Program-made: the position numbers and the translations under genes
The notes under the pieces: model-generated
What the model was told of the DNA's origin: nothing
Databases searched by the model: none
The model's input: only the letters and a program-made list of their open reading frames with translations
Origin: Epiperipatus broadwayi
Lineage: Eukaryota; Onychophora; Udeonychophora; Euonychophora; Peripatidae
Direction: 5' to 3'
Assembly: GCA_028023455.1 (NCBI GenBank)
Contig: JAQFVV010012508.1
Coordinates: 865,877-929,876, forward strand
DNA length: 64,000 nucleotides
Shown here: one piece after another, positions 36,901-47,779 of the stretch
How the letters are laid out: every line of letters begins with the position of its first letter
Numbering within the stretch: the stretch's first letter is position 1

Positions 36901-39900
36901 AGCCTGGTTACAAATTTTTAAAAATTGATGAATTTGAATACTTTAACATTGCAGTTCAGTATAATTTAGCTAATTTTACCTAAATATGACAAAACCAGTA
37001 AAAAATTCATTCAAAATATAGTACTGTACACCAGCATGGTCTTAGCGGGTTTTAAGCTTGGAAATACAGCCAATTTACACATTCCTAAAAATTGATGAAT
37101 TTGAATACTTTAACATTGCAGTTCAGTATAATTTAGCTAATTCTATCGAAATATGACCAAATCAGTGAAAAAATTCATTAAAAATATATTACTGTATACC
37201 AGCATGTTCATAGCGCGTTTTAAGCTTGGAAATGAAGCCTGGTTACAAATTTTTAAAAATTGATGAATTTGAATACTTTAACATTGCAGTTCAGTATAAT
37301 TTAGCTAATTTTACCTAAATATGACAAAACCAGTAAAAAAATTCATTCAAAATATAGTACTGTACACCAGCATGTTCTTAGCGGGTTTTAAGCTTGGAAA
37401 TACAGCCAAATTACACATTCCTAAAAATTGATGAATTTGAATACTTTAACATTGCAGTTCAGTATAATTTAGCTAATTCTACCGAAATATGACAAAATCA
37501 GTGAAAAAATTCATTAAAAATATATTACTGTATACCAGCATGTTCATAGCGCGTTTTAAGCTTGGAAATACAGCCAGGTGACAAATTCATAAAAATTGAT
37601 GAATTTAAATACTTTAACATTGCAGTTCAGTACAATTAATATAATTCTACCGAAATATGACAAAATCAGTGAAAAAATTCATTAAAAATATATTACTGTA
37701 TACCAGCATGTTCATAGCGCGTTTTAAGCTTGGAAATACAGCCAGGTGACAAATTATTAAAAATTGATGAATTTAAATACTTTAACATTGCAGTTCAGTA
37801 TAATTTAGCTAATTCTACCGAAATATGACAAAATCAGTGAAAAAATTCATTAAAAATATATTACTGTATACCAGCATGTTCATAGCGCGTTTTAAGCTTG
37901 GAAATACAGCCTGGTTACAAATTTTTAAAAATTGATGAATTTGAATACTTTAACATTGCAGTTCAGTATAATTTAGCTAATTCTACCTAAATATGACAAA
38001 ACCAGTAAAAAAATTCATTCAAAATATAGTACTGTACACCAGCATGGTCTTAGCGGGTTTTAAGCTTGGAAATACAGCCAAATTACACATTCCTAAAAAT
38101 TGATGAATTTGAATACTTTAACATTGCAGTTCAGTATAATTTAGCTAATTTTACCTAAATATGACAAAACCAGTAAAAAAATTCATTCAAAATATAGTAC
38201 TGTATACCAGCATGTTCATAGCGCGTTTTAAGCTTGGAAATACAGCCAGGTGACAAATTCATAAAAATTGATGAATTTAAATACTTTAACATTGCAGTTC
38301 AGTATAATTTAGCTAATTCTACCGAAATATGACAAAATCAGTGAAAAAATTCATTAAAAATATATTACTGTATACCAGCATGTTCATAGCGCGTTTTAAG
38401 CTTGGAAATACAGCCAGGTGACAAATTATTAAAAATTGATGAATTTGAATACTTTAACATTGCAGTTCAGTATAATTTAGCTAATTCTACCGAAATATGA
38501 CAAAATCAGTGAAAAAATTCATTAAAAATATATTACTGTATACCAGCATGTTCATAGCGCGTTTTAAGCTTGGAAATACAGCCTGGTTACAAATTTTTAA
38601 AAATTGATGAATTTGAATACTTTAACATTGCAGTTCAGTATAATTTAGCTAATTTTACCTAAATATGACAAAACCAGTAAAAAAATTCATTCAAAATATA
38701 GTACTGTACACCAGCATGGTCTTAGCGGGATTTAAGCTTGGAAATACAGCCAAATTACACATTCCTAAAAATTGATGAATTTGAATACTTTAACATTGCA
38801 GTTCAGTATAATTTAGCTAATTCTACCGAAATATGACAAAATCAGTGAAAAAATTCATTAAAAATATATTACTGTATACCAGCATGTTCATAGCGCGTTT
38901 TAAGCTTGGAAATGAAGCCTGGTTACAAATTTTTAAAAATTGATGAATTTGAATACTTTAACATTGCAGTTCAGTATAATTTAGCTAATTCTACCGAAAT
39001 ATGACAAAATCAGTGAAAAAATTCATTAAAAATATATTACTGTATACCAGCATGTTCATAGCGCGTTTTAAGCTTGGAAACGAAGCCTGGTTACAAATTT
39101 TTAAAAATTGATGAATTTGAATACTTTAACATTGCAGTTCAGTATAATTTAGCTAATTTTACCTAAATATGACAAAACCAGTAAAAAAATTCATTCAAAA
39201 TATAGTACTGTACAACAGCATGGTCTTAGCGGGTTTTAAGCTTGGAAATACAGCCAAATTACACATTCCTAAAAATTGATGAATTTGAATACTTTAACAT
39301 TGCAGTTCAGTATAATTTAGCTAATTTTACCTAAATATGACAAAACCAGTAAAAAAATTCATTCAAAATATAGTACTGTACACCAGCATGTTCTTAGCGG
39401 GTTTTAAGCTTGGAAATACAGCCAAATTACACATTCCTAAAAATTGATGAATTTGAATACTTTAACATTGCAGTTCAGTATAATTTAGCTAATTCTATCG
39501 AAATATGACAAAATCAGTGAAAAAATTCATTAAAAATATATTACTGTATACCAGCATGTTCATAGCGCGTTTTAAGCTTGGAAATACAGCCAGGTGACAA
39601 ATTCATAAAAATTGATGAATTTAAATACTTTAACATTGCAGTTCAGTACAATTAATATAATTCTACCGAAATATGACAAAATCAGTGAAAAAATTCATTA
39701 AAAATATATTACTGTATACCAGCATGTTCATAGCGCGTTTTAAGCTTGGAAATACAGCCAGGTGACAAATTATTAAAAATTGATGAATTTAAATACTTTA
39801 ACATTGCAGTTCAGTACAATTAATATAATTCTACCGAAATATGACAAAATCAGTGAAAAAATTTATTAAAAATATATTACTGTATACCAGCATGTTCATA

Positions 39901-42446
39901 GCGCGTTTTAAGCTTGGAAATACAGCCTGGTTACAAATTTTTAAAAATTGATGAATTTGAATACTTTAACATTGCAGTTCAGTATAATTTAGCTAATTTT
40001 ACCTAAATATGACAAAACCAGTAAAAAAATTCATTCAAAATATAGTACTGTACACCAGCATGGTCTTAGCGGGTTTTAAGCTTGGAAATACAGCCAATTT
40101 ACACATTCCTAAAAATTGATGAATTTGAATACTTTAACATTGCAGTTCAGTATAATTTAGCTAATTCTATCGAAATATGACAAAATCAGTGAAAAAATTC
40201 ATTAAAAATATATTACTGTATACCAGCATGTTCATAGCGCGTTTTAAGCTTGGAAATGAAGCCTGGTTACAAATTTTTAAAAATTGATGAATTTGAATAC
40301 TTTAACATTGCAGTTCAGTATAATTTAGCTAATTCTACCGAAATATGACAAAATCAGTGAAAAAATTCATTAAAAATATATTACTGTATACCAGCATGTT
40401 CATAGCGCGTTTTAAGCTTGGAAATAAAGCCTGGTTACAAATTTTTAAAAATTGATGAATTTGAATACTTTAACATTGCAGTTCAGTATAATTTAGCTAA
40501 TTTTACCTAAATATGACAAAACCAGTAAAAAAATTCATTCAAAATATAGTACTGTACAACAGCATGGTCTTAGCGGGTTTTAAGCTTGGAAATACAGCCA
40601 AATTACACATTCCTAAAAATTGATGAATTTGAATACTTTAACATTGCAGTTCAGTATAATTTAGCTAATTTTACCTAAATATGACAAAACCAGTAAAAAA
40701 ATTCATTCAAAATATAGTACTGTACACCAGCATGTTCTTAGCGGGTTTTAAGCTTGGAAATACAGCCAAATTACACATTCCTAAAAATTGATGAATTTGA
40801 ATACTTTAACATTGCAGTTCAGTATAATTTAGCTAATTCTACCGAAATATGACAAAATCAGTGAAAAAATTCATTAAAAATATATTACTGTATACCAGCA
40901 TGTTCATAGCGCGTTTTAAGCTTGGAAATACAGCCAGGTGACAAATTATTAAAAATTGATGAATTTAAATACTTTAACATTGCAGTTCAGTACAATTAAT
41001 ATAATTCTACCGAAATATGACAAAATCAGTGAAAAAATTTATTAAAAATATATTACTGTTTACCACCATGTTCATAGCGCGTTTTAAGCTTGGAAATACA
41101 GCCTGGTTACAAATTTTTAAAAATTGATGAATTTGAATACTTTAACATTGCAGTTCAGTATAATTTAGCTAATTCTACCTAAATATGACAAAACCAGTAA
41201 AAAAATTCATTCAAAATATAGTACTGTACACCAGCATGGTCTTAGCGGGTTTTAAGCTTGGAAATACAGCCAAATTACACATTCCTAAAAATTGATGAAT
41301 TTGAATACTTTAACATTGCAGTTCAGTATAATTTAGCTAATTTTACCTAAATATGACAAAACCAGTAAAAAAATTCATTCAAAATATAGTACTGTACACC
41401 AGCATGTTCTTAGCGGGTTTTAAGCTTGGAAATACAGCCAAATTACACACTCCTAAAAATTGATGAATTTGAATACTTTAACATTGCAGTTCAGTATAAT
41501 TTAGCTAATTCTATCGAAATATGACCAAATCAGTGAAAAAATTCATTAAAAATATATTACTGTATACCAGCATGTTCATAGCGCGTTTTAAGCTTGGAAA
41601 TGAAGCCTGGTTACAAATTTTTAAAAATTGATGAATTTGAATACTTTAACATTGCAGTTCAGTATAATTTAGCTAATTCTACCGAAATATGACAAAATCA
41701 GTGAAAAAATTCATTAAAAATATATTACTGTATACCAGCATGTTCATAGCGCGTTTTAAGCTTGGAAATACAGCCTGGTTACAAATTTTTAAAAATTGAT
41801 GAATTTGAATACTTTAACATTGCAGTTCAGTATAATTTAGCTAATTCTACCTAAATATGACAAAACCAGTAAAAAAATTCATTTAAAATATAGTATTGTA
41901 CACCAGCATATTCAAAGCTTGTTTTAAGCTTGGAAATACAGCCAGGTGACAAATTAATAAAAATTGATGAATTTGAATACTTTAACATTGCAGTTCAGGA
42001 TAATTTAGATAATTCTACCGAAATATGACAAAATCAGTGAAAAAATTCATTAAAAATATATTACTGTATACCAGCATGTTCATAGCGCGTTTTAAGCTTG
42101 GAAATGAAGCCTGGTTACAAATTTTTAAAAATTGATGAATTTGAATACTTTAACATTGCAGTTCAGTATAATTTAGCTAATTTTACCTAAATATGACAAA
42201 ACCAGTAAAAAAATTCATTCAAAATATAGTACTGTACACCAGCATGGTCTTAGCGGGTTTTAAGCTTGGAAATACAGCCAATTTACACATTCCTAAAAAT
42301 TGATGAATTTGAATACTTTAACATTGCAGTTCAGTATAATTTAGCTAATTCTATCGAAATTTGACCAAATCAGTGAAAAAATTCATTAAAAATATATTAC
42401 TGTATACCAGCATGTTCATAGCGCGTTTTAAGCTTGGAAACGAAGC
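27941..42446. repeat. Satellite array, 168-bp monomer, ~86 copies, with higher-order structure
   Basis: The HindIII-containing phrase 'ttttaagcttggaaa' recurs every 168 bp (28004, 28172, 28340, 28508, 28676, 28844, 29012 and on). Monomers fall into types. A has 'acagccaaattacacattcc'. B has '(t/c)gaagcctggttacaaatt' or 'acagcctggttacaaatt'. C1 has 'caggtgacaaattcataaaa'. C2 has 'caggtgacaaattattaaaa'. C3 has 'catattcaaagcttgtttta' and occurs only near 29500, 36705 and 41910. The order A-C1-C2-B-A-B-B-A repeats as a 1,344-bp unit starting near 31028, 32372 and 39407. Irregularities are few: a ~22-bp deletion at about 34036 and a 1-bp deletion near 37000. The right end runs into an N gap. Confidence 0.97.
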
Positions 42447-42946
42447 NNNNNNNNNNNNNNNNNNNNNNNNNNNNNNNNNNNNNNNNNNNNNNNNNNNNNN
42501 NNNNNNNNNNNNNNNNNNNNNNNNNNNNNNNNNNNNNNNNNNNNNNNNNNNNNNNNNNNNNNNNNNNNNNNNNNNNNNNNNNNNNNNNNNNNNNNNNNNN
42601 NNNNNNNNNNNNNNNNNNNNNNNNNNNNNNNNNNNNNNNNNNNNNNNNNNNNNNNNNNNNNNNNNNNNNNNNNNNNNNNNNNNNNNNNNNNNNNNNNNNN
42701 NNNNNNNNNNNNNNNNNNNNNNNNNNNNNNNNNNNNNNNNNNNNNNNNNNNNNNNNNNNNNNNNNNNNNNNNNNNNNNNNNNNNNNNNNNNNNNNNNNNN
42801 NNNNNNNNNNNNNNNNNNNNNNNNNNNNNNNNNNNNNNNNNNNNNNNNNNNNNNNNNNNNNNNNNNNNNNNNNNNNNNNNNNNNNNNNNNNNNNNNNNNN
42901 NNNNNNNNNNNNNNNNNNNNNNNNNNNNNNNNNNNNNNNNNNNNNN
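42447..42946. other. Assembly gap (500 N)
   Basis: Exactly 500 Ns, a conventional placeholder for a gap of unknown size. The satellite is cut mid-monomer on its left. Confidence 0.99.
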
Positions 42947-42950
42947 ATAT

Positions 42951-44499
42951 TGTAGCGGGTGTACTCGTTACCCGTATATTTATATATATCTTCTCCCTAT
43001 CTAATCAGAATATTGATAAGAAAACTCGTATCTTTCTCACAGCATATTTATGGACGTCAGTTTTTTTTTTTATTTTAGACTCCAAGCGCCAAACTTACTT
43101 TTTACATAAGTATTATGCTGGAAGATCAGAATACAATTGTGATAGGGCCACACCTCTAGCTCAGTACTCAGGGCGGGTGGTCAATAAACCGTAGGAAAAT
43201 GTACGGGGGACTCCATGCATCTCTTAACAAGGAAATCCGAACCAATTGCCTAAATTCGTGGACTATCTTTCATGAGTTAAATAAAAAAAAAATATACATG
43301 TAATACAAGCTTTAAAATAACACCTTTTATTATAATTTTTCCCTTCTTTTCCTTTTTGGAAAATATTTGCCTGTATCCCCCCCTACATTGTTTACATAAA
43401 CTAAGAAAACATACATATATACAGTGTGGATTTTCAACTGAATAAGAAACGAACGCATGTACAGACAAAATCTAATCAGCTGGATTTGAACGGCCTTCTC
43501 TTAAAAAATACCTTTCTTGCCTTTGTTCATTCTCCTTGAAAACTTCGGAGAGAACGTGGTAATATTTAGAAAATAAATATTTTAAGTTCACATTACCTGC
43601 AATTTTGTCCGATGTGATCCCCGGGGATATTAAAATAAGACGAAAACATATGAAATTTGAAATAGACGCACGAGGCGGTTTATCACGCTATAATCCATTT
43701 CGAGTCGGGTCAGTTCTTTTGTGAAAAGTTAATAGATCTCCGGTAGATGTTCTCCGTTCACTGCCGCATGGTCTCTTCGGGGTAAGGCACAGAAAACCCA
43801 GCACGCTTAAGCTTTTACCCCACTGTCCGCATATTCGGCCGTAGCCTTAGCTATTCCTTTTTTTTTTTTTAAAAAAAAAAAATGGCGATTCCTTTCCAAA
43901 AAGGACACAACGAAAAAAACCAAACTACTTCTCTACTCTCCCTGTCACTTTTTTTTTTTTTTTCCTCTCTTTTGTCCTCGCAAAAACAGTCCACCCCCTT
44001 TTTCCTCACCACGTGGTATAGATGGCCAGTTAGGCTAACAAGCAAAGAACTTTTCGCACCTTCGGATATTCTGGCAAACAACATTCCTGACCTTTTTCAA
44101 CCCTTCCCTTTTTTTTTTCTTTCTTTTTTTTTCTTCTTTTTAAATTCCTCAGATAAGGTCTCCAATACATATTTTTTTTTCCTTCTGTTCTCTTACAATG
44201 ATCTCATCTTGGATACCAAATTTATTCATACGTTCGCCTTCTCATTATTATTATTTTTTTTTTTGAAATTGTCCATCCACACCGCACATACATACGTATA
44301 TCACTTTCACTAAAACAAAACGCGAATCCCCCCCACTCCCTCTTTTCTCACTTTAATAAGATTTTAAACATTTTCTTCCACTAACAAAATAAATACTAAA
44401 ACGGAATAAAACCAAACTATATGAAACTAATAAAAAAATATATAACACATGTGTGCGCTTTTCTACATTGTAAACAGGGTTTAAACCCGACCGTTTACA
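42951..44499 (-). repeat. 3' LTR
   Basis: Matches 48647-50203 end to end. Differences seen include a few substitutions (for example near 43391 and 43466) and length changes in C, T and A runs. A 31-bp palindrome forms its outer edge at 44469-44499. Short frames within the LTR are not supported as genes. Confidence 0.95.
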
Positions 44500-44502
44500 A
44501 TA

Positions 44503-44514
44503 CCCTCCTCCCGG
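44503..44514 (-). promoter_or_regulatory. Polypurine tract of the retrotransposon
   Basis: The minus strand reads CGGGAGGAGGGT a few bases before the 3' LTR, the expected plus-strand primer position. Confidence 0.75.
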
Positions 44515-44550
44515 AAGCCTTCAAATACGGTCTACGTATTTGAACGGCTC

Positions 44551-45294
44551 CTAGTTCAGTGGCACGGGCTTGAGTGAACGGGCATTGTATGATCCCTTCA
44601 TCTCTTGCCCAGTATTCACCCAGAAAGCGTTATCACCCTGACACTTAACAATAGGGTACGGTCCATCGTATAAACTACAAAATTTTTTACAAATAAATTT
44701 TCCTGGTTCGCTCACGTGAGGGGTCTTTACCATAACTAGGTCGCCCACTTTAAAACGATACGGCCTCCCCAGGGTGTGTTTGTTTCTTTCTTGACTCCTT
44801 TTTAACAGTGTATGATATGCCCACTCTTGATCCTCCTCCATGTTGATCGGTAATTCCTTCGGTCCGGGTATTTTAGTCTTGATCAATCTGGGAGCATGTT
44901 TTCCCATCTGGAGTCGCATGGGGGAAAATCCGGTGGACTCGTTAACCGCCCAATTTATATAATTAAGTATTTCTGGAATTTTCTTAACCCATCCGCGGTG
45001 ATTAGTGGGGATATAGGTCCTAAACAACCGACCCAACTCACGCATCACCCGCTCACATGGGTTTGATTGAGGATTCCTAATCGATGTCAGTACATGTTGG
45101 ATCCCCGACTTGTGAACCCATGCTTTCCACTCTCCCGAGATGAACGGTGTACCATGATCCGAGAGGATACTTTGAGGTTTTCCTATGGTAGCAAAATATT
45201 CCTTCTCCAGCAAACGTATGGTGCTTCGGGCATTAGCTTGATTCATGGGATATGCGGCCACAAACTTACTAAATAAATCATACACCACCAACAA
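44551..45294 (-). CDS. pol: Ty3/gypsy integrase, catalytic core and C-terminal part
   Basis: This 247-codon frame continues the integrase begun in the upstream frame. It opens in VVYDLFSKFVAAYPM. It carries the second catalytic aspartate in ILSDHGTPF (residue 46) and the glutamate in QSNPCERVMRELGR (residue 81), giving the DD(35)E arrangement; the first aspartate is in the upstream frame. The C-terminal part has a KVGDLVMVK strand (about 182-190) and a GPY/F-type module, LYDGPYPIVK (about 208-217). No chromodomain follows. The frame overlaps the upstream ORF in a different frame, and the shift lies in a run of Ts at 45300-45305 (As on the coding strand). That could be a mutation, a consensus error or, less likely, programmed. 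Confidence 0.9.
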   Translation of the reverse strand: MLVVYDLFSKFVAAYPMNQANARSTIRLLEKEYFATIGKPQSILSDHGTPFISGEWKAWVHKSGIQHVLTSIRNPQSNPCERVMRELGRLFRTYIPTNHRGWVKKIPEILNYINWAVNESTGFSPMRLQMGKHAPRLIKTKIPGPKELPINMEEDQEWAYHTLLKRSQERNKHTLGRPYRFKVGDLVMVKTPHVSEPGKFICKKFCSLYDGPYPIVKCQGDNAFWVNTGQEMKGSYNARSLKPVPLN

Positions 45295-47732
45295 ATATCT
45301 TTTTTATTGAACATGGGTAATGGCCCGTAATAATCTATGGCAATCATCTCACGAGGCCTCCTTGGAATTATCGAGCTCATGGGACCTGCATAATTTTTAT
45401 TTGCAGGCTTAGTTTTTTGGCAGAGTTCACATTGATTGATTATCTTTACTATAGTTCTATGCATGTTTGGCCAATAAAACCACTTCTTAAGCCACTTTTC
45501 TGTCTTCCACACCCCATAATGTCCAGATAGTTGGTGGACGTGAGTCACCACTGCATCCCTCATTGGTTGTGGTACTATAGGCCTCCAGCTTTCTGTTCCC
45601 CCATCCATTTTGTACTGGAGCACATCCTGGTCAAGTCTATATCGGTGTATCCCACGTCCAGGCTCATTGTTATTCTCGCTCCTTTCCCCTTTCAGTTGTC
45701 TGATTATTTTACCTAGAGGAGCATCATCCCTCTGACACTGGGACAATCTTTTAAGGTCATTCTCTACTTTATCATTCATCCCCAAATTTACCCCTGCCAC
45801 GTATAAATTCTCAACCTTCAGGTGACTCGATGGCACACGTACTGGATTGCGACTAAGAACATCAGCCACGATGTTATCTGACCCCTTACAATGTTTTACC
45901 ACATAATTATATTCTTGAAGGTATAAGCTCCACCTTACCAACCGACTGTTTGTCAGATAACTGTGGTTAATAAACTCTAAACTCTGATGGTCCGTAACAA
46001 CAATTATTTTTGATCCTAACAACAGTGTGCGGAGTTTTTGAAATGACCAAACAATAGCCAAAGCTTCCTTTTCAGTGACAGTGTAATGTCTCTCGGGGCC
46101 CTTGAGCATTCTACTCAAGAAATATAGTACTTTTGCCTGACCATCCTCTTGAATCTGCGATACTGTCGCTCCCAGCCCGTACCCACTGCTGTCGGTTTGC
46201 ACTACGAAAGGTTTTTCAAAATCAGGAAAAGCAAGCATTACGTGTTTCATGAACCCCTGCTTCACCTTCTCGAATGCCTGACTTTGTTCCTCACCCCACT
46301 CCCACATTGTCTCTTTTCTCAATAATCTAACCAATGGTTCCATATGTTGAGCAAATCGTTCCTGAAAGCGGTTATAGAAATTACACATACCCAAGAAGGA
46401 TCGCACCTGCTTTTTAGATCTTGGTGCAGGAAAATCTTTGATGGCCAAAATTTTATCTGGGTGTGGCTGAACACCCTGAGCGCCTATAAGATGACCCAAA
46501 AATGTAACTTCCTCTTGAAACAGTACGCTTTTCTTCAGGTTTACCTTAATCCCTTTATCCCAACATTCCTTTAGAAACATTTCCACATCCTTGGCATGTT
46601 CTTCCATGTTAGCCGACGCTATCAATACATCGTCCACATACATTGTAATTATTTTTTTTACTTCAGCAGATAATACCTTATCTAAACACCGTAATAGACC
46701 GGCTCCACTGTTAATTAGGCCAAATGGCATGCGGTTAAATTGATACGAGCAGCCGTCGTATCTAAAAGCAGTGTATTTTCGATCTTCCGGGTGTAGACCT
46801 ATCTGCCAATAACTCGCTGTCAGATCAAATGTTGAAAAAATGTTTTTTCCGTTAAATCTTCCAGTTAATTCTTGCATGGGTGGTGGTATGTTACAATCTG
46901 GAACTGTGACTTTGTTTAATTGCCTCGCATCAAGGCACAGCCGTACGGAGTTATCTTTTTTTTTTACCACGACTATTGGATTACAATATGCCGATGAACT
47001 TTTTGCTATGATTCCCCATTCCAACATTTGATCTATCTGTGCTTTCACCTGTTCTCTATATTGATGGGGAATGGGGTATGATTTTGCCTTAAATGGTTGA
47101 GTTTCGTTTACCTGAATTCTTTGTTCGAAGCCTGGTATTATGCCTGGTATATCTGAAAACACCTGATGGTAGTCTCTCAGTATCTTTCTTAGCGTTTCCT
47201 TCCCTTTTCCCCCAGCCAGTTTTACCTGCTCTATCTTATCCGTTATCACGTTATCCTTGTTGTCATCGACGACTTGCACAGTGCCCATCGAAACATCTGT
47301 ACTATCCATCACGAATCCAACCACCTCCCCATTGCATGTGGCTTGTCTACTTTCGTAGTTCAACTTACACTTATACTTGTACAAAAAATCAGTTCCCAAT
47401 AGAACATCACAAATCAGATTTTTCATAATTAAAAATGCATGAGGGCAACTTACTTCCTGGATTTTAACATCCAGCCATATCTGTTTGGGTTCAACTTTGG
47501 CCTTTCTGTTGTTGGCCATTGCCACCTGTACCGCTTTCAAAGGCAAAACAGGCATGTCTGGTTGTTCCCTGATGAGTTTACAATATAATCCCTCTGTTAT
47601 TACAGAGACCTGACTTCCCGTATCTATAAGTGCTTCCACTTTCGTCTGTCCAGTTGCTATCTGTATTTTTGGACATGTTTGGCATGCGTAACTTGGTACC
47701 CGGTCCTCCCATGAACAAATCAGGTTTCCCAT
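45243..47732 (-). CDS. pol: Ty3/gypsy Pol: protease, reverse transcriptase, RNase H, integrase N-terminus
   Basis: An 829-codon frame. An aspartic protease is shown by ALIDTGSQVSVI (active-site DTG at 37-39) with a second LLGTDFL block near 111. The reverse transcriptase runs from about 220 to 470, with VRLCLDARQLNK (263-274), FSTFDLTASYWQIGLHPE (about 299-316) and the catalytic YVDD (365-368). RNase H has aspartate in QTDSSGYGLGA (514), glutamate in TEKEALAI, and aspartates in VVTDHQS (581) and NIVADVLSR (624). The integrase zinc finger uses H733, H738, C768 and C771. AIDYYGPLP supplies the first catalytic aspartate (800). After residue ~812 the frame shifts and ends in an unrelated tail. 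All key residues before the break are intact. Confidence 0.95.
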   Translation of the reverse strand: MGNLICSWEDRVPSYACQTCPKIQIATGQTKVEALIDTGSQVSVITEGLYCKLIREQPDMPVLPLKAVQVAMANNRKAKVEPKQIWLDVKIQEVSCPHAFLIMKNLICDVLLGTDFLYKYKCKLNYESRQATCNGEVVGFVMDSTDVSMGTVQVVDDNKDNVITDKIEQVKLAGGKGKETLRKILRDYHQVFSDIPGIIPGFEQRIQVNETQPFKAKSYPIPHQYREQVKAQIDQMLEWGIIAKSSSAYCNPIVVVKKKDNSVRLCLDARQLNKVTVPDCNIPPPMQELTGRFNGKNIFSTFDLTASYWQIGLHPEDRKYTAFRYDGCSYQFNRMPFGLINSGAGLLRCLDKVLSAEVKKIITMYVDDVLIASANMEEHAKDVEMFLKECWDKGIKVNLKKSVLFQEEVTFLGHLIGAQGVQPHPDKILAIKDFPAPRSKKQVRSFLGMCNFYNRFQERFAQHMEPLVRLLRKETMWEWGEEQSQAFEKVKQGFMKHVMLAFPDFEKPFVVQTDSSGYGLGATVSQIQEDGQAKVLYFLSRMLKGPERHYTVTEKEALAIVWSFQKLRTLLLGSKIIVVTDHQSLEFINHSYLTNSRLVRWSLYLQEYNYVVKHCKGSDNIVADVLSRNPVRVPSSHLKVENLYVAGVNLGMNDKVENDLKRLSQCQRDDAPLGKIIRQLKGERSENNNEPGRGIHRYRLDQDVLQYKMDGGTESWRPIVPQPMRDAVVTHVHQLSGHYGVWKTEKWLKKWFYWPNMHRTIVKIINQCELCQKTKPANKNYAGPMSSIIPRRPREMIAIDYYGPLPMFNKKDICWWCMIYLVSLWPHIP

Positions 47733-47779
47733 ACATTTTGAATTCGATTGTTGACTGAACCCTATGTCTCTCCCTTGAT

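Noticed and set aside
27941-42446. CRISPR-like array of regular repeats
   Set aside because: The whole 168-bp period is conserved, there are no unique spacers, and the context is eukaryotic.
27941-42446. CENP-B box in the satellite
   Set aside because: I looked for the TTCG....A..CGGG pattern; 'agcgggttttaagcttgg' does not fit it.
42361-43194. 277-codon frame across the N gap
   Set aside because: It joins satellite, 500 Ns read as unknown residues, and LTR sequence; not a gene.
43869-44313. 71- to 143-codon frames in the LTR (also at 49565-49853)
   Set aside because: They lie in homopolymer-rich LTR sequence, appear in both LTRs with shifted ends, and overlap on both strands.
46344-47428. 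Plus-strand frames within 45.0-47.5 kb
   Set aside because: Antisense to the intact pol frame with its complete set of catalytic motifs.
47733-47779. CCHC zinc knuckle between gag and pol
   Set aside because: Cysteines are present (KCMGNLIC) but the CCHC spacing is not met.
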